A model generated the notes under the pieces. It saw only the letters and a program-made list of their open reading frames with translations, searched no databases and was not told where the DNA came from. This document shows, one piece after another, positions 1 to 9,052 of a DNA stretch of 34,267 nt. Position numbers and translations under genes: made by a program. The DNA is from an uncultured Caulobacteraceae bacterium (lineage in GTDB: Bacteria; Pseudomonadota; Alphaproteobacteria; Caulobacterales; Caulobacteraceae), in contig CAIQDO010000360.1 of the NCBI GenBank assembly GCA_903870555.1, forward strand, positions 1-34,267. Direction: 5' to 3'. Each line of letters starts with the position of its first letter. Positions within the stretch are counted from its first letter, which is position 1.

Positions 1-1
1 C

Positions 2-322
2 GATGACTACTGGCGCCGGGACCTGCTCGGGACATTGGCGCACAGCCCGCCGGCGGTTCAGTTCAACCATCGCGTTCTGGCCTACGCCCTGCTGGCGCTG
101 GCCGTGACGCTGCTGGTCGCCGCTCTGCGATCGAGACAGCGGTCCACCGGCTTGCTCGGCGCAACTGTCGCCGTCCTTGGTCTGCTTTGCCTTCAGGCCA
201 CTCTCGGGGTGGCCACCCTGCTCACCGGCGACGGTCTCGCCCTCGCCCTTGCGCATCAGGCGAACGCGGCGATCTTGCTCTCCGCGGCGGTGTGGCTCGC
301 CTGGCGGGCCCGCCGGACCTGA
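2..322 (+). CDS. ctaA: Heme A synthase (COX15/CtaA family), C-terminal part, truncated by window start
   Basis: Open frame from base 2 (DDYWRRDLLGTLAHSPPAVQFNHRVLAY...LQATLGVATLL...LALAHQANAAILL) ending TGA at 322; QFNHR and ALAHQ histidine motifs with transmembrane helices typical of COX15. Confidence 0.75.
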   Translation, partial: DDYWRRDLLGTLAHSPPAVQFNHRVLAYALLALAVTLLVAALRSRQRSTGLLGATVAVLGLLCLQATLGVATLLTGDGLALALAHQANAAILLSAAVWLAWRARRT

Positions 323-434
323 GGTATCAGGATACCCGAAGAAAAAACGCGATTGATTTCAATAGCCTCGTGCTCACAGACACATTTGTGGTTGACAGCG
401 CCGGCCGTGGCCTCTACCTGCCGCGCTCCCATTC

Positions 435-457
435 GGCGTCGCCTTCTCGGCGCCGCC
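435..457 (+). promoter_or_regulatory. Stem-loop in rplM 5' leader (possible L13 leader)
   Basis: GGCG-t-CGCC-ttctc-GGCG-c-CGCC: 8 pairs with one mismatch, about 22 nt upstream of the rplM ATG. Confidence 0.4.
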
Positions 458-478
458 AATCCCAGGCTGACAGGCGTC

Positions 479-955
479 ATGACGACCAAGACAACGACAT
501 ACCTTAAGGCCGGCTCCGTTGAGAAGCAGTGGATCGTCGTGGACGCGCAGGACGTCGTCGTCGGCCGCCTCGCGACCTTCATCGCCATGCGTCTCCGCGG
601 CAAGCACCGGCCGGACTACACGCCCAACGTCGATTGCGGCGACCATGTCGTCGTCATCAACGCCGACAAGGTCAAGTTCACCGGGCGCAAGCTCGAACAG
701 AAGACCTACTACTGGCACACCGGCCACCCGGGCGGCATCAAGGAACGCACGGCCGGCAAGATCCTCGACGGCCGCTTCCCCGAGCGCGTCCTGGAAAAGG
801 CCGTCGAGCGCATGCTTCCCAAGGAAAGCCCCCTGGCCCGCAAGCAGCTGACGCACCTCAAACTCTACAACGGCGCCGATCACCCGCATGAAGCGCAAAA
901 TCCCCAGCTGGTGGATTTCGCCTCGAAGAACGCCAAGAACGTCCGGAGCCAATAG
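479..955 (+). CDS. rplM: 50S ribosomal protein L13
   Basis: [33 protein letters not shown]...[25 protein letters not shown]...[13 protein letters not shown] at 479 inside the longer ORF 353..955. Confidence 0.97.
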   Translation: MTTKTTTYLKAGSVEKQWIVVDAQDVVVGRLATFIAMRLRGKHRPDYTPNVDCGDHVVVINADKVKFTGRKLEQKTYYWHTGHPGGIKERTAGKILDGRFPERVLEKAVERMLPKESPLARKQLTHLKLYNGADHPHEAQNPQLVDFASKNAKNVRSQ

Positions 956-957
956 TC

Positions 958-1428
958 ATGACCGATACACACGGCTTCGCCGCCCTTCAGAGCCTGTCGT
1001 CGAATCCGGTTCAGGTCGCCGCCGAACCCCAGATCGACAAGGACGGCCGCGCCTACGCCACCGGCAAGCGCAAGAACGCCGTCGCACGGGTCTGGATCAA
1101 GCCCGGCAAGGGCAAGGTGACCATCAACGGCCGCGATCAGGAAGTCTACTTCGCCCGCCCCGTGCTGCGCATGATGCTCGCCCAGCCTCTGCAGGTCGCC
1201 GACCGTCTCGGCCAGTTCGACGTCATCGCGACGGTCGAGGGCTCCGGCCTGTCCGGCCAGGCCGGCGCGGTTCGTCACGGCATCTCCAAGGCCCTGACCT
1301 ACTATGAACCGGGCCTCCGCGCCGTCCTTAAGCCCCATGGCTTCCTGACCCGCGACAGCCGCGTCGTCGAACGCAAGAAGTACGGCAAGGCCAAGGCGCG
1401 CCGCAGCTTCCAGTTCTCGAAGCGCTAA
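958..1428 (+). CDS. rpsI: 30S ribosomal protein S9
   Basis: [29 protein letters not shown]...[18 protein letters not shown]-terminus; directly follows rplM. Confidence 0.97.
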   Translation: MTDTHGFAALQSLSSNPVQVAAEPQIDKDGRAYATGKRKNAVARVWIKPGKGKVTINGRDQEVYFARPVLRMMLAQPLQVADRLGQFDVIATVEGSGLSGQAGAVRHGISKALTYYEPGLRAVLKPHGFLTRDSRVVERKKYGKAKARRSFQFSKR

Positions 1429-1454
1429 CAAGACTCCCGCAAGGGTGTTCGGCC

Positions 1455-1495
1455 AAGAGCGCTTCGGGTCCGCCCGGAGCGCTCTTTTCGTTTTC
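1455..1495 (+). terminator. Rho-independent terminator after rpsI
   Basis: AAGAGCGCTtCGGGtccgCCCGgAGCGCTCTT followed by TTTTCGTTTT. Confidence 0.85.
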
Positions 1496-1515
1496 GTCAC
1501 AGGCTGGAGGTCGCC

Positions 1516-2463
1516 ATGACGGCCAGGGTTTTCATCGACGGGGAGGCCGGCACGACCGGCCTGAGAATTCGCGAGCGCCTGGCGTCCCGTCGCGACATCG
1601 AACTGCTGTCGGTCGATCCGGCGCGCCGCAAGGACCCGGCCGCCAGGCGGGAGCGCCTCAATGCGGCCGATGCGGTGATTCTCTGCCTTCCCGACGAGGC
1701 GGCCCGTGAAGCCGTGTCGCTGATCGACAACGATTCCGTGCGTGTGGTCGACGCCTCGACCGCCCATCGCACCGCGCCGGACTGGACCTACGGCTTCGCC
1801 GAACTGTCGCCCGCCCAACGGCAGGCGATCCGGTCGTCGAAGCGCGTCTCCAATCCTGGATGCTATCCGACAGGGTTTCTCGCCCTGGTCGCGCCCCTGG
1901 TCCGTGACGGCCTGCTGCCGGCCGACTGGCCGGTGACCGTCAACGCCGTGTCGGGCTACTCGGGCGGAGGGCGGTCGATGATCGCTCAGTTCGAAGACCC
2001 TTCGGACCCCGCCTACGTCACCACCGCCTATCGGCCCTACGCCCTGGCGCTCAACCATAAGCACGTCGCGGAAATGCAGGCCCATTCCGGATTGACCCAT
2101 GCGCCGCTGTTCACGCCCGCCGTCGGCCGGTTTCTCCAGGGCATGATCGTCGAGGCGCCGCTGCAGCTTTGGGCCATTCCCGGCAAACCCTCCCTTGAGG
2201 ATCTCCGGGAGTCGCTGGCCCGCGCCTACGCCGACCAGGCTTTCGTCGATGTGGCGTCGGCGGCTGTGACGGTCGCGACAGGCGCGCTTGACCCTGAGGC
2301 GCTGAACGGAACCAACCGCATGCAACTCTATGTGTTCGGCTCCGAGGCCGCGGGCCAGGCGCGGCTGGTCGCCGTGCTCGACAACCTCGGCAAGGGCGCC
2401 TCGGGCGCCGCGGTCCAGAACCTCAACCTGATGCTCGGCCTGGACGAGACCCTGGGGCTCTGA
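1516..2463 (+). CDS. argC: N-acetyl-gamma-glutamyl-phosphate reductase
   Basis: MTARVFIDGEAGTTGLRIRERL...VSNPGCYPTGFLALVAPLV...SGYSGGGRSMI; Cys in SNPGCYPTG; short type-2 ArgC. Confidence 0.95.
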   Translation: MTARVFIDGEAGTTGLRIRERLASRRDIELLSVDPARRKDPAARRERLNAADAVILCLPDEAAREAVSLIDNDSVRVVDASTAHRTAPDWTYGFAELSPAQRQAIRSSKRVSNPGCYPTGFLALVAPLVRDGLLPADWPVTVNAVSGYSGGGRSMIAQFEDPSDPAYVTTAYRPYALALNHKHVAEMQAHSGLTHAPLFTPAVGRFLQGMIVEAPLQLWAIPGKPSLEDLRESLARAYADQAFVDVASAAVTVATGALDPEALNGTNRMQLYVFGSEAAGQARLVAVLDNLGKGASGAAVQNLNLMLGLDETLGL

Positions 2464-2522
2464 TCACGGAGTCGTGATCGGTCGGTGGTAACCGGAGCCG
2501 CCGATGGTGCGTATGCAGCACC

Positions 2523-3020
2523 ATGACCCATGCAAGCGCCTTCACCCGCCGTTCCCTCATGGCCTCCGCCCTTGGCGTCGGCGCCATGGCCCCCTTCGCC
2601 GCGGCGGCCGCGTCCGATCCCTGGATCGGGGCGTCCTGGCGGCGACTGACCGACGCCGACTGGCGCGCCCGCCTTCCGGCGGAGAGCTACGCGGTGCTTC
2701 GCCATGAAGCCACCGAGGCGCCGTTCACCAGTCCGCTCAATCGGGAGCATCGCCGCGGTCTGTTCGCCTGTCTCGGATGCGCCTTGCCGCTGTTCCGTTC
2801 GACCTGGAAATTCGATTCCGGCACGGGTTGGCCAAGCTTCTTTGACGCCATTCCGGGCGCCCTGAGCAAGAAGGCCGATTTCGCCATCGGCGTCCCGCGG
2901 ACGGAATACCATTGCGCCCGTTGCCTGGGTCACCAGGGCCACGTCTTCGACGACGGCCCCGCGCCGACCGGCCTGCGCTACTGCAACAACGGTGTCGCGG
3001 TGACGTTCACGCCGGCCTGA
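2523..3020 (+). CDS. msrB: Peptide-methionine (R)-S-oxide reductase with putative Tat signal
   Basis: TRRSLMASALGVGAMAPFAAAAA N-terminus; CLGC and CARC zinc motifs; GTGWPSF; RYCNN catalytic Cys region. Confidence 0.9.
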   Translation: MTHASAFTRRSLMASALGVGAMAPFAAAAASDPWIGASWRRLTDADWRARLPAESYAVLRHEATEAPFTSPLNREHRRGLFACLGCALPLFRSTWKFDSGTGWPSFFDAIPGALSKKADFAIGVPRTEYHCARCLGHQGHVFDDGPAPTGLRYCNNGVAVTFTPA

Positions 3021-3029
3021 CCCGGTCGC

Positions 3030-4997
3030 CTACGACCTCACCTTGACGAAGCTGCCGGGGGCGTCCTCGATCGGCTTCAGCGGGCCGGCCGCGGGGTCGC
3101 GCGCGGGGACCTGACCGCCGGACCGGGCTTTCAGCCAGGTCAGCCAGTGAGGCCACCAGGACCCCGGGGCTTCCTTGGCGCCGACGAGCCATTCGTCCAG
3201 GGTCGGCGGCAGGGCGTCGTTGGTCCAGTGCTGGTATTTCATCGCCACCGGCGCGTTGATCACGCCGGCGATATGACCGGAGCCCGCCAGGGTGAAGGTG
3301 GTCGGTCCGCCGAACAGCCTGGCGCCCTTGTAGACGGAGCGGGCCGGGGCGATGTGATCCTCCTTTGAGGATTGGACATAGATCGGCGTCCTCACCTTGC
3401 CGAGGTCGAGCGTCTCCCCGGCCAATGTCAGCGTCCCCTTGGCCAAAGCGTTGTCGCAATAGAAATTTCTCAGATAGTAGAGGTGCAGGGTTTTTGGCAT
3501 CCGCGTCTGGTCGGCGTTCCAGAACAGAAGGTCGAACGGCTTGGGTTCCTTGCCCATCAAATAGTTATTGACGAAGAAAGACCAGATCAGGTCGTTGCTG
3601 CGCAGGGCGTTGAAGGTGTCGGCCATGGTCTGGCCGGCCAGCACGCCGCCGCCGGCGTCCATCCGGCCCTCCAGATCCTTCAGCCACTCCTCGTTGGTGA
3701 AGATCAGCAGGTCGCCGGCCTCGGAGAAATCCTGCTGGGCCGCGAAAAAAGTGGCCGAGGCGATGCGGGTGTCGCCGCGGACGGCCATGTGAGCCAGGGC
3801 GCAGGACAGCAGCGTGCCGCCGATGCAGTAGCCCACCGTGTTGACCGTTTCGACGCCGGCCTGTTGGCGGACCACGTCGAGGGCCGTGTAGACGCCTTCA
3901 TTGAGGTAGTCCTCAAAGGTCTTGGCGGCGAGGGCCGCGTCGGGATTCACCCACGAGGTGACGAACACCGTGATTCCCTGCGCGGAAAGCCAGCGGATCA
4001 TTGAGTTTTCCGGACGCAGGTCCAGAATGTAGAACTTGTTGATCCAAGGGGGAAAGATCAGCAGGGGGATCTCGCACACCGTGTCGGTGGCCGGCGAGAA
4101 CTGCAGGATCTGTATGATATCGTTTTCGAAAATCACCTTGCCGGGGGCGGTGGCGACATTCCCGCCGACCTCGAAGCGGCTGAAATCGGTCTGACTGATG
4201 GCCAGTTGACCGCCGCCGCGCTCCAGGTCGGCCGCGAAGTTCTCCATGCCCTTGAGGATACTGGCGCCGCGACTGTCCATCGCCTCCTTCAGGGCGACGG
4301 GATTGGACAGCAGGAAGTTGGCCGGCGAGAAGGCGTCCGTCAGCATGCGCGTGAAGAATTCGACCCGCCGCTTGGTCAAGGGATCCACGCCATCGACGGC
4401 GCCGACCAGCGCGTTGAGCCAGTTGGAGGTGATCAGGTAGGACTTCTTGACCACGTCGAACACCGGATTGGCCGACCATTCCGCGTCGGCGAAGCGCTTG
4501 TCGCCGCGACCCTTCGGCGCCGAGGGGGTCGGTTCTGGACTGGCGGCGCCGGTCGCGGCGCTACGCCACAACTCGAGGTATTGGTTATAGAGGTCGGCCT
4601 GGGCTCGCATCAGCCGGTCGGGCTGCCCCGCGAGCCTGCTGATCACCTCGCCCAACGCCGGGCCCACGTGGAACGGATCCGGGCCAAGGGCGGCCGGTCG
4701 CTCCGCCTGGCGCAAGGCGGCCTCGGCGATCGCGCCCTGCGCGGTCATGGCGGCGCGGGCAAGATTGACGGACAGGGTTTCGATCGCCGCCCGCTGGTCG
4801 GTCGACAGCATTTCCAGCGCCTGCGCCGCCGGAGAGGGCGCGTTCGCGGCCGGCGCCTTGGAGCCAGGCGCCATGTCCACGCTGGCGGCGGCGACGGAGT
4901 CCGGCTTTACAACCGCCTTCTTCTTCCTCGATCCGCCAGCGGACTTGGACGAGCCCCCCTTGGCGCGCGATTTGGTGGATTTCGCGGTGTCCTTCAT
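3030..4997 (-). CDS. phaC: Class I poly(3-hydroxyalkanoate) synthase
   Basis: GYCIGGTLL (GxCxGG lipase-like box), SKEDHIAP and GSGHIAG catalytic Asp/His regions; INKFYILDLRPENSMIRW. Confidence 0.95.
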   Translation of the reverse strand: MKDTAKSTKSRAKGGSSKSAGGSRKKKAVVKPDSVAAASVDMAPGSKAPAANAPSPAAQALEMLSTDQRAAIETLSVNLARAAMTAQGAIAEAALRQAERPAALGPDPFHVGPALGEVISRLAGQPDRLMRAQADLYNQYLELWRSAATGAASPEPTPSAPKGRGDKRFADAEWSANPVFDVVKKSYLITSNWLNALVGAVDGVDPLTKRRVEFFTRMLTDAFSPANFLLSNPVALKEAMDSRGASILKGMENFAADLERGGGQLAISQTDFSRFEVGGNVATAPGKVIFENDIIQILQFSPATDTVCEIPLLIFPPWINKFYILDLRPENSMIRWLSAQGITVFVTSWVNPDAALAAKTFEDYLNEGVYTALDVVRQQAGVETVNTVGYCIGGTLLSCALAHMAVRGDTRIASATFFAAQQDFSEAGDLLIFTNEEWLKDLEGRMDAGGGVLAGQTMADTFNALRSNDLIWSFFVNNYLMGKEPKPFDLLFWNADQTRMPKTLHLYYLRNFYCDNALAKGTLTLAGETLDLGKVRTPIYVQSSKEDHIAPARSVYKGARLFGGPTTFTLAGSGHIAGVINAPVAMKYQHWTNDALPPTLDEWLVGAKEAPGSWWPHWLTWLKARSGGQVPARDPAAGPLKPIEDAPGSFVKVRS

Positions 4998-5094
4998 CGT
5001 CCACTCCCTTGGAGGGGCCTGGGCGCCCTTCCTCTTCGCGGCGGTCTGGCCTATGACCTCAACCCTTATGAAAGTCCTAGCCTACCCTCTTTCA

Positions 5095-5478
5095 ATGACA
5101 AAGGTCTTCTGGATCGCCGCGGTGCTGGCCGCTCCGATCGCGGCGGGCGCGGCCGAGTCGCGCGCGGGTGAGGCTTCGGCGCGGTCGTCCGCCTACCCGA
5201 CCTTTTGCGCCATACCGCCCGTTCCGACCGGCGTGCGCGACGCCGCGGCGTTCAAGCTCGCTGTCGTCGATGTGCGCCAGGCCGGGCGGCGGGTGGTCAT
5301 GCAGTCGGCGCCCGACACGTTCGGTCTGGCTCCGGGTCAGGCCGCCGATTTCGGCGCCGAAGCGGGTGCTGAGGCGGCTTGGCCTCTGTCCGCGGACCCG
5401 GAGCGGCCTGTCGACTCCGAAGCCTACGCCGCCGAGGCTCGACGCAAGGCGACACCGCCGCCGCGACCGCACCGATGA
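5095..5478 (+). CDS. Hypothetical small exported protein (signal peptide, otherwise uncharacterised)
   Basis: MTKVFWIAAVLAAPIAAGAAESRAGE... hydrophobic N-terminus with AGA/GAA cleavage-like sites; start chosen internally in ORF 4747..5478. Confidence 0.5.
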   Translation: MTKVFWIAAVLAAPIAAGAAESRAGEASARSSAYPTFCAIPPVPTGVRDAAAFKLAVVDVRQAGRRVVMQSAPDTFGLAPGQAADFGAEAGAEAAWPLSADPERPVDSEAYAAEARRKATPPPRPHR

Positions 5479-5533
5479 TCGGGGTTCCAGGCCGGCTGAT
5501 TTTCCACGCACAGTCCGAGGCGTTACGATACCC

Positions 5534-6754
5534 ATGACTCCCGAGTTCCATCGCATTCGGCGCCTTCCGCCTTACGTGTTCGAAGAGGTCAACCGCCTCA
5601 AGGCGCGCCTGCGCGGCGAAGGTGTCGACATCATCGACTTCGGCATGGGCAATCCCGACATGCCGACGCCGTCCCATATCGTCGACAAGCTGATCGAAAC
5701 GGCGCGCGACCCGAAGTCGGGCCGCTACTCGGCGTCAAAGGGAATTCTCGGCCTCCGCAAGGCGATGGCGGGCTACTACGCCAACCGCTTCGGCGTGAAG
5801 CTCGACCCCGCCACCGAAGTGGTCGCCACCCTCGGGTCCAAGGAAGGCTTCGCCAATCTCGCCCAGGCCCTGACGGCGCCGGGGGATGTGATCATCTGTC
5901 CGAACCCGGCCTATCCCATTCATGCCTACGGATTCATCATGGCCGGCGGGGTGATCCGTCACGTTCCAGCCCTGTCTCCCGAGGCCTATCTGTCGGGCGT
6001 CAGCCGCGCGGTCCGCCATTCCGCGCCGCCGGCCAGCGTGCTGATCCTGAGCTATCCGTCCAACCCGACCGCCCAATGGGTGGATCTGGATTTCTACAAG
6101 GACGCCATCGCCCTGGCCCGTAAACACGACATGCTCGTGCTGTCGGACATCGCCTATTCGGAAATCTACTTCGACAACAATCCGCCGCCTTCGGTTCTCC
6201 AGGTCGATGGCGCGCGCGAGATCGCGGTGGAGGTGAATTCCCTGTCCAAGACCTACGCCATGGCCGGGTGGCGGGTTGGCATGGTCGTCGGCAACGCGCG
6301 GATGTGCGCGGCCCTGGCCCGCGTGAAGTCCTATCTCGACTACGGCGCCTTTACGCCGATCCAGGTGGCGGCCACGGCGGCCCTCAACGGCCCGCAGGAT
6401 TGCGTCGCCGAGATCCGCGCGACCTACAAGTCCCGGCGGGACGTGTTGGTGTCGTCCATGGCCCGCGCCGGTTGGGATATTCCCGTTCCCGCCGCCTCGA
6501 TGTTCGCCTGGGCGCCGGTGCCGGAGCCCTTCCGTGAGGCCGGCTCGATGCTGTTCTCGAAACTGTTGATAGAAGAGGCCGGGGTTGCGGTGTCCCCTGG
6601 GGTGGCCTTCGGTGAATTCGGCGAAGGCTATGTGCGGATCGGGCTTGTCGAGAACGAACACCGGATCCGCCAGGCCGCGCGGAACGTAAAACGTTTTCTG
6701 GACCGGTCCGGCCAGATTCTTAGCGGCGCGCGCGAATACGCGCCGGTTTCCTGA
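5534..6754 (+). CDS. alaC: PLP-dependent aminotransferase class I/II, AlaC-like (glutamate-pyruvate aminotransferase type)
   Basis: MTPEFHRIRRLPPYVFEEVNRLKARLRGEGVDIIDFGMGNPDMPTP...SYPSNPTAQWVD...NSLSKTYAMAGWRVG (PLP Lys). Confidence 0.9.
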   Translation: MTPEFHRIRRLPPYVFEEVNRLKARLRGEGVDIIDFGMGNPDMPTPSHIVDKLIETARDPKSGRYSASKGILGLRKAMAGYYANRFGVKLDPATEVVATLGSKEGFANLAQALTAPGDVIICPNPAYPIHAYGFIMAGGVIRHVPALSPEAYLSGVSRAVRHSAPPASVLILSYPSNPTAQWVDLDFYKDAIALARKHDMLVLSDIAYSEIYFDNNPPPSVLQVDGAREIAVEVNSLSKTYAMAGWRVGMVVGNARMCAALARVKSYLDYGAFTPIQVAATAALNGPQDCVAEIRATYKSRRDVLVSSMARAGWDIPVPAASMFAWAPVPEPFREAGSMLFSKLLIEEAGVAVSPGVAFGEFGEGYVRIGLVENEHRIRQAARNVKRFLDRSGQILSGAREYAPVS

Positions 6755-6768
6755 CGAAAGCGGACGCA

Positions 6769-8058
6769 GTGGGAAAGACGCATTGGCGCATTGGCGTCGC
6801 GGGTTTGGGCACCGTCGGCGCGGGACTGATCAAGCTCGTGACGGCGCGGCCACGCTTCTCGCCGACCGGCGATCTGTGTACGGTCACCGGCGTAAGCGCG
6901 CGCTCCCGTTCGGCGCCGCGTCCGGTCGATATCTCGGGACTGCCCTGGTTCGATGATCCCGTCGCCCTGGCCGCGTCGCCGGACAACGACATCTTCGTCG
7001 AACTGATCGGCGGCGCCGAAGGCCCGGCGAAAGCGGCCGTGGAAGCGGCGCTTCGCCTGGGAAAACCCGTGGTGACGGCCAACAAGGCCTTGATCGCCGC
7101 CCATGGCCGCGACCTGGCCATTCTCGCCGAGGCCCATGGCGCGCCTTTGCTGTTCGAGGCCGCGGTGATGGGCGGCACGCCGGCGGTCAAGATGCTGCGC
7201 GAAGCCATGGTCGGCGACAGCATCCACGCCGTCGCGGGTATTCTCAACGGCACCTGCAACTATATCCTCACCCAGATGGAGGCGACGGGCCGCGGCTTCG
7301 CCGAAGTGCTCGGCGAGGCCCAGGCCATGGGTTACGCGGAAGCGGACCCGACCACCGATGTCGGAGGCTATGATGCGGGCCACAAGATTTCGATTCTGGC
7401 GGCCCTGGCCTTCGGCGGGGCGCCGACGCTGTCGGCGGCGGAGATCGAAGGCGTCGACAGCATCGAGTTGCTGGACATTCGTCTCGCCAAGGACCTGGGC
7501 TATCGTATCAAGCTGATCGCCAGCGCCACCAACGTCGCAGGCGCCGTTTCCGTCCGCGTGCATCCGGCCCTGATTCCCCTCGACCATCCGCTCGCGCGGG
7601 TCGATGGCGTTCTCAACGCCCTGTTCATCCACGGAGCGGCGGTCGGCCGGATCTTCATCCAGGGGGCCGGGGCCGGGGCGGGGCCGACGGCCGCGGCCGT
7701 CGCCGCCGATATCGCCGACGTGATGACCGCCGCGGTGCGGCCGGTCTTCCAGCGCGCCGCGCTGGACCTGGAGCCCATCGCGCCGGTGTCGCCGGACGCC
7801 GCCACGGGACGGGTCTATGTGCGGCTGCTGGTGAAGGATGAGCCTGGCGTCATCGCCTCGATCTCGGAGACCTTGGCGGAAGCCGGCGTTTCGATTGACA
7901 GCTTCCTGCAGAAGTCGGTCGAGGGCGCCGGAGGCGTGCCCATCGTCCTGACGACCCATCTGGCTCCTGAAGCCACCATCGCCAAGGCGGTCGGGGCCAT
8001 GGCGGCGCTTCCGACTCTGATCGCGTCTCCCCGCGTCATTCGCATTGCCCATATTTAG
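6769..8058 (+). CDS. hom: Homoserine dehydrogenase
   Basis: GTG start; VAGLGTVGAGL NAD-binding motif; LNGTCNYILTQME...EADPTTDVGGYDAGHKISILAALAFG; C-terminal ACT-like region. Confidence 0.96.
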   Translation: MGKTHWRIGVAGLGTVGAGLIKLVTARPRFSPTGDLCTVTGVSARSRSAPRPVDISGLPWFDDPVALAASPDNDIFVELIGGAEGPAKAAVEAALRLGKPVVTANKALIAAHGRDLAILAEAHGAPLLFEAAVMGGTPAVKMLREAMVGDSIHAVAGILNGTCNYILTQMEATGRGFAEVLGEAQAMGYAEADPTTDVGGYDAGHKISILAALAFGGAPTLSAAEIEGVDSIELLDIRLAKDLGYRIKLIASATNVAGAVSVRVHPALIPLDHPLARVDGVLNALFIHGAAVGRIFIQGAGAGAGPTAAAVAADIADVMTAAVRPVFQRAALDLEPIAPVSPDAATGRVYVRLLVKDEPGVIASISETLAEAGVSIDSFLQKSVEGAGGVPIVLTTHLAPEATIAKAVGAMAALPTLIASPRVIRIAHI

Positions 8059-8071
8059 GAACCCTTCGACC

Positions 8072-9052
8072 ATGTCGCTGACGCCTTCGGAGCTCTCGAC
8101 GCCGCCGCCGAAACTGGATCGCGGCCTGGACATGGACGCGGTTCGGGTCTCGGAAGCGGCCGCCATCGCGGCCTGGGCCCTGGCGGGTCGCGGGGACGAA
8201 ATGGCCGCCGACCAGGCCGCGGTCGACGCCATGCGCACGGCGCTCAATGAACTGGATATCCAGGGCGTGATCGTCATCGGCGAAGGCGAACGCGACGAGG
8301 CGCCGATGCTCTATATCGGCGAGACCGTCGGACGTGGAACCGGCCCGCGCATCGACATCGCCCTTGACCCGCTCGAGGGCACCTCGCTGACCGCCAAGGC
8401 CATGGCCAACGCCCTGGCGGTCATGGCCTGGGCGCCGGCGGGCACGCTGCTGAACGCGCCGGACACCTACATGGAGAAGATCGCCTGCGGCCCGGGCTAT
8501 CCGGCCGGCCTTCTCGATCTCGACCGCAGCCCGGCGGAGAATACCCGGGCCCTGGCGGCGGCCAAAGGTGTCGATCCGACCCAGATCACGGTCTGTGTCC
8601 TCGATCGACCGCGCCACGCGGAGATCATCGCCTCCCTGCGCGAGATCGGCGCCCGGGTCTACCTGATCACCGATGGCGACGTGGCCGGCGTGATGAACAC
8701 CGCCGATCCCGACACCGGGGTCGACATGTATCTGGGGCAGGGCGGCGCGCCGGAAGGCGTGCTGGCCTGCGCCGCGCTGAAGTGCGTCGGCGGCCAGTTC
8801 CAGGGTCGCCTGGTGTTCCGCAACGCCGATGAGCGGGCGCGGGCGCGGAGCCACGGCATCACCGACCTCGACAAGAAATACGATCTTCACGAGATGGTCC
8901 GCGGTGACGCGATCTTCGTCGCCACCGGCGTGACCGACGGCGCGCTCCTGGACGGCGTGAAGATGAAGGACGGCTTCGTCCATACCCACTCCGTCGTGAT
9001 GAATTCCGCCAGCGGCATGGTCCGCCGGATAAGGATGAAGCGCCCCGTCTGA
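8072..9052 (+). CDS. glpX: Class II fructose-1,6-bisphosphatase
   Basis: VIVIGEGERDEAPMLYIGE, DIALDPLEGTSLTAKA, LITDGDVAGVMNT; ATG at 8072 after hom stop. Confidence 0.96.
   Translation: MSLTPSELSTPPPKLDRGLDMDAVRVSEAAAIAAWALAGRGDEMAADQAAVDAMRTALNELDIQGVIVIGEGERDEAPMLYIGETVGRGTGPRIDIALDPLEGTSLTAKAMANALAVMAWAPAGTLLNAPDTYMEKIACGPGYPAGLLDLDRSPAENTRALAAAKGVDPTQITVCVLDRPRHAEIIASLREIGARVYLITDGDVAGVMNTADPDTGVDMYLGQGGAPEGVLACAALKCVGGQFQGRLVFRNADERARARSHGITDLDKKYDLHEMVRGDAIFVATGVTDGALLDGVKMKDGFVHTHSVVMNSASGMVRRIRMKRPV

Noticed and set aside
6628-8277. 549-aa minus-strand ORF opposite hom
   Set aside because: Shadow ORF; hom motifs on the plus strand explain the region.
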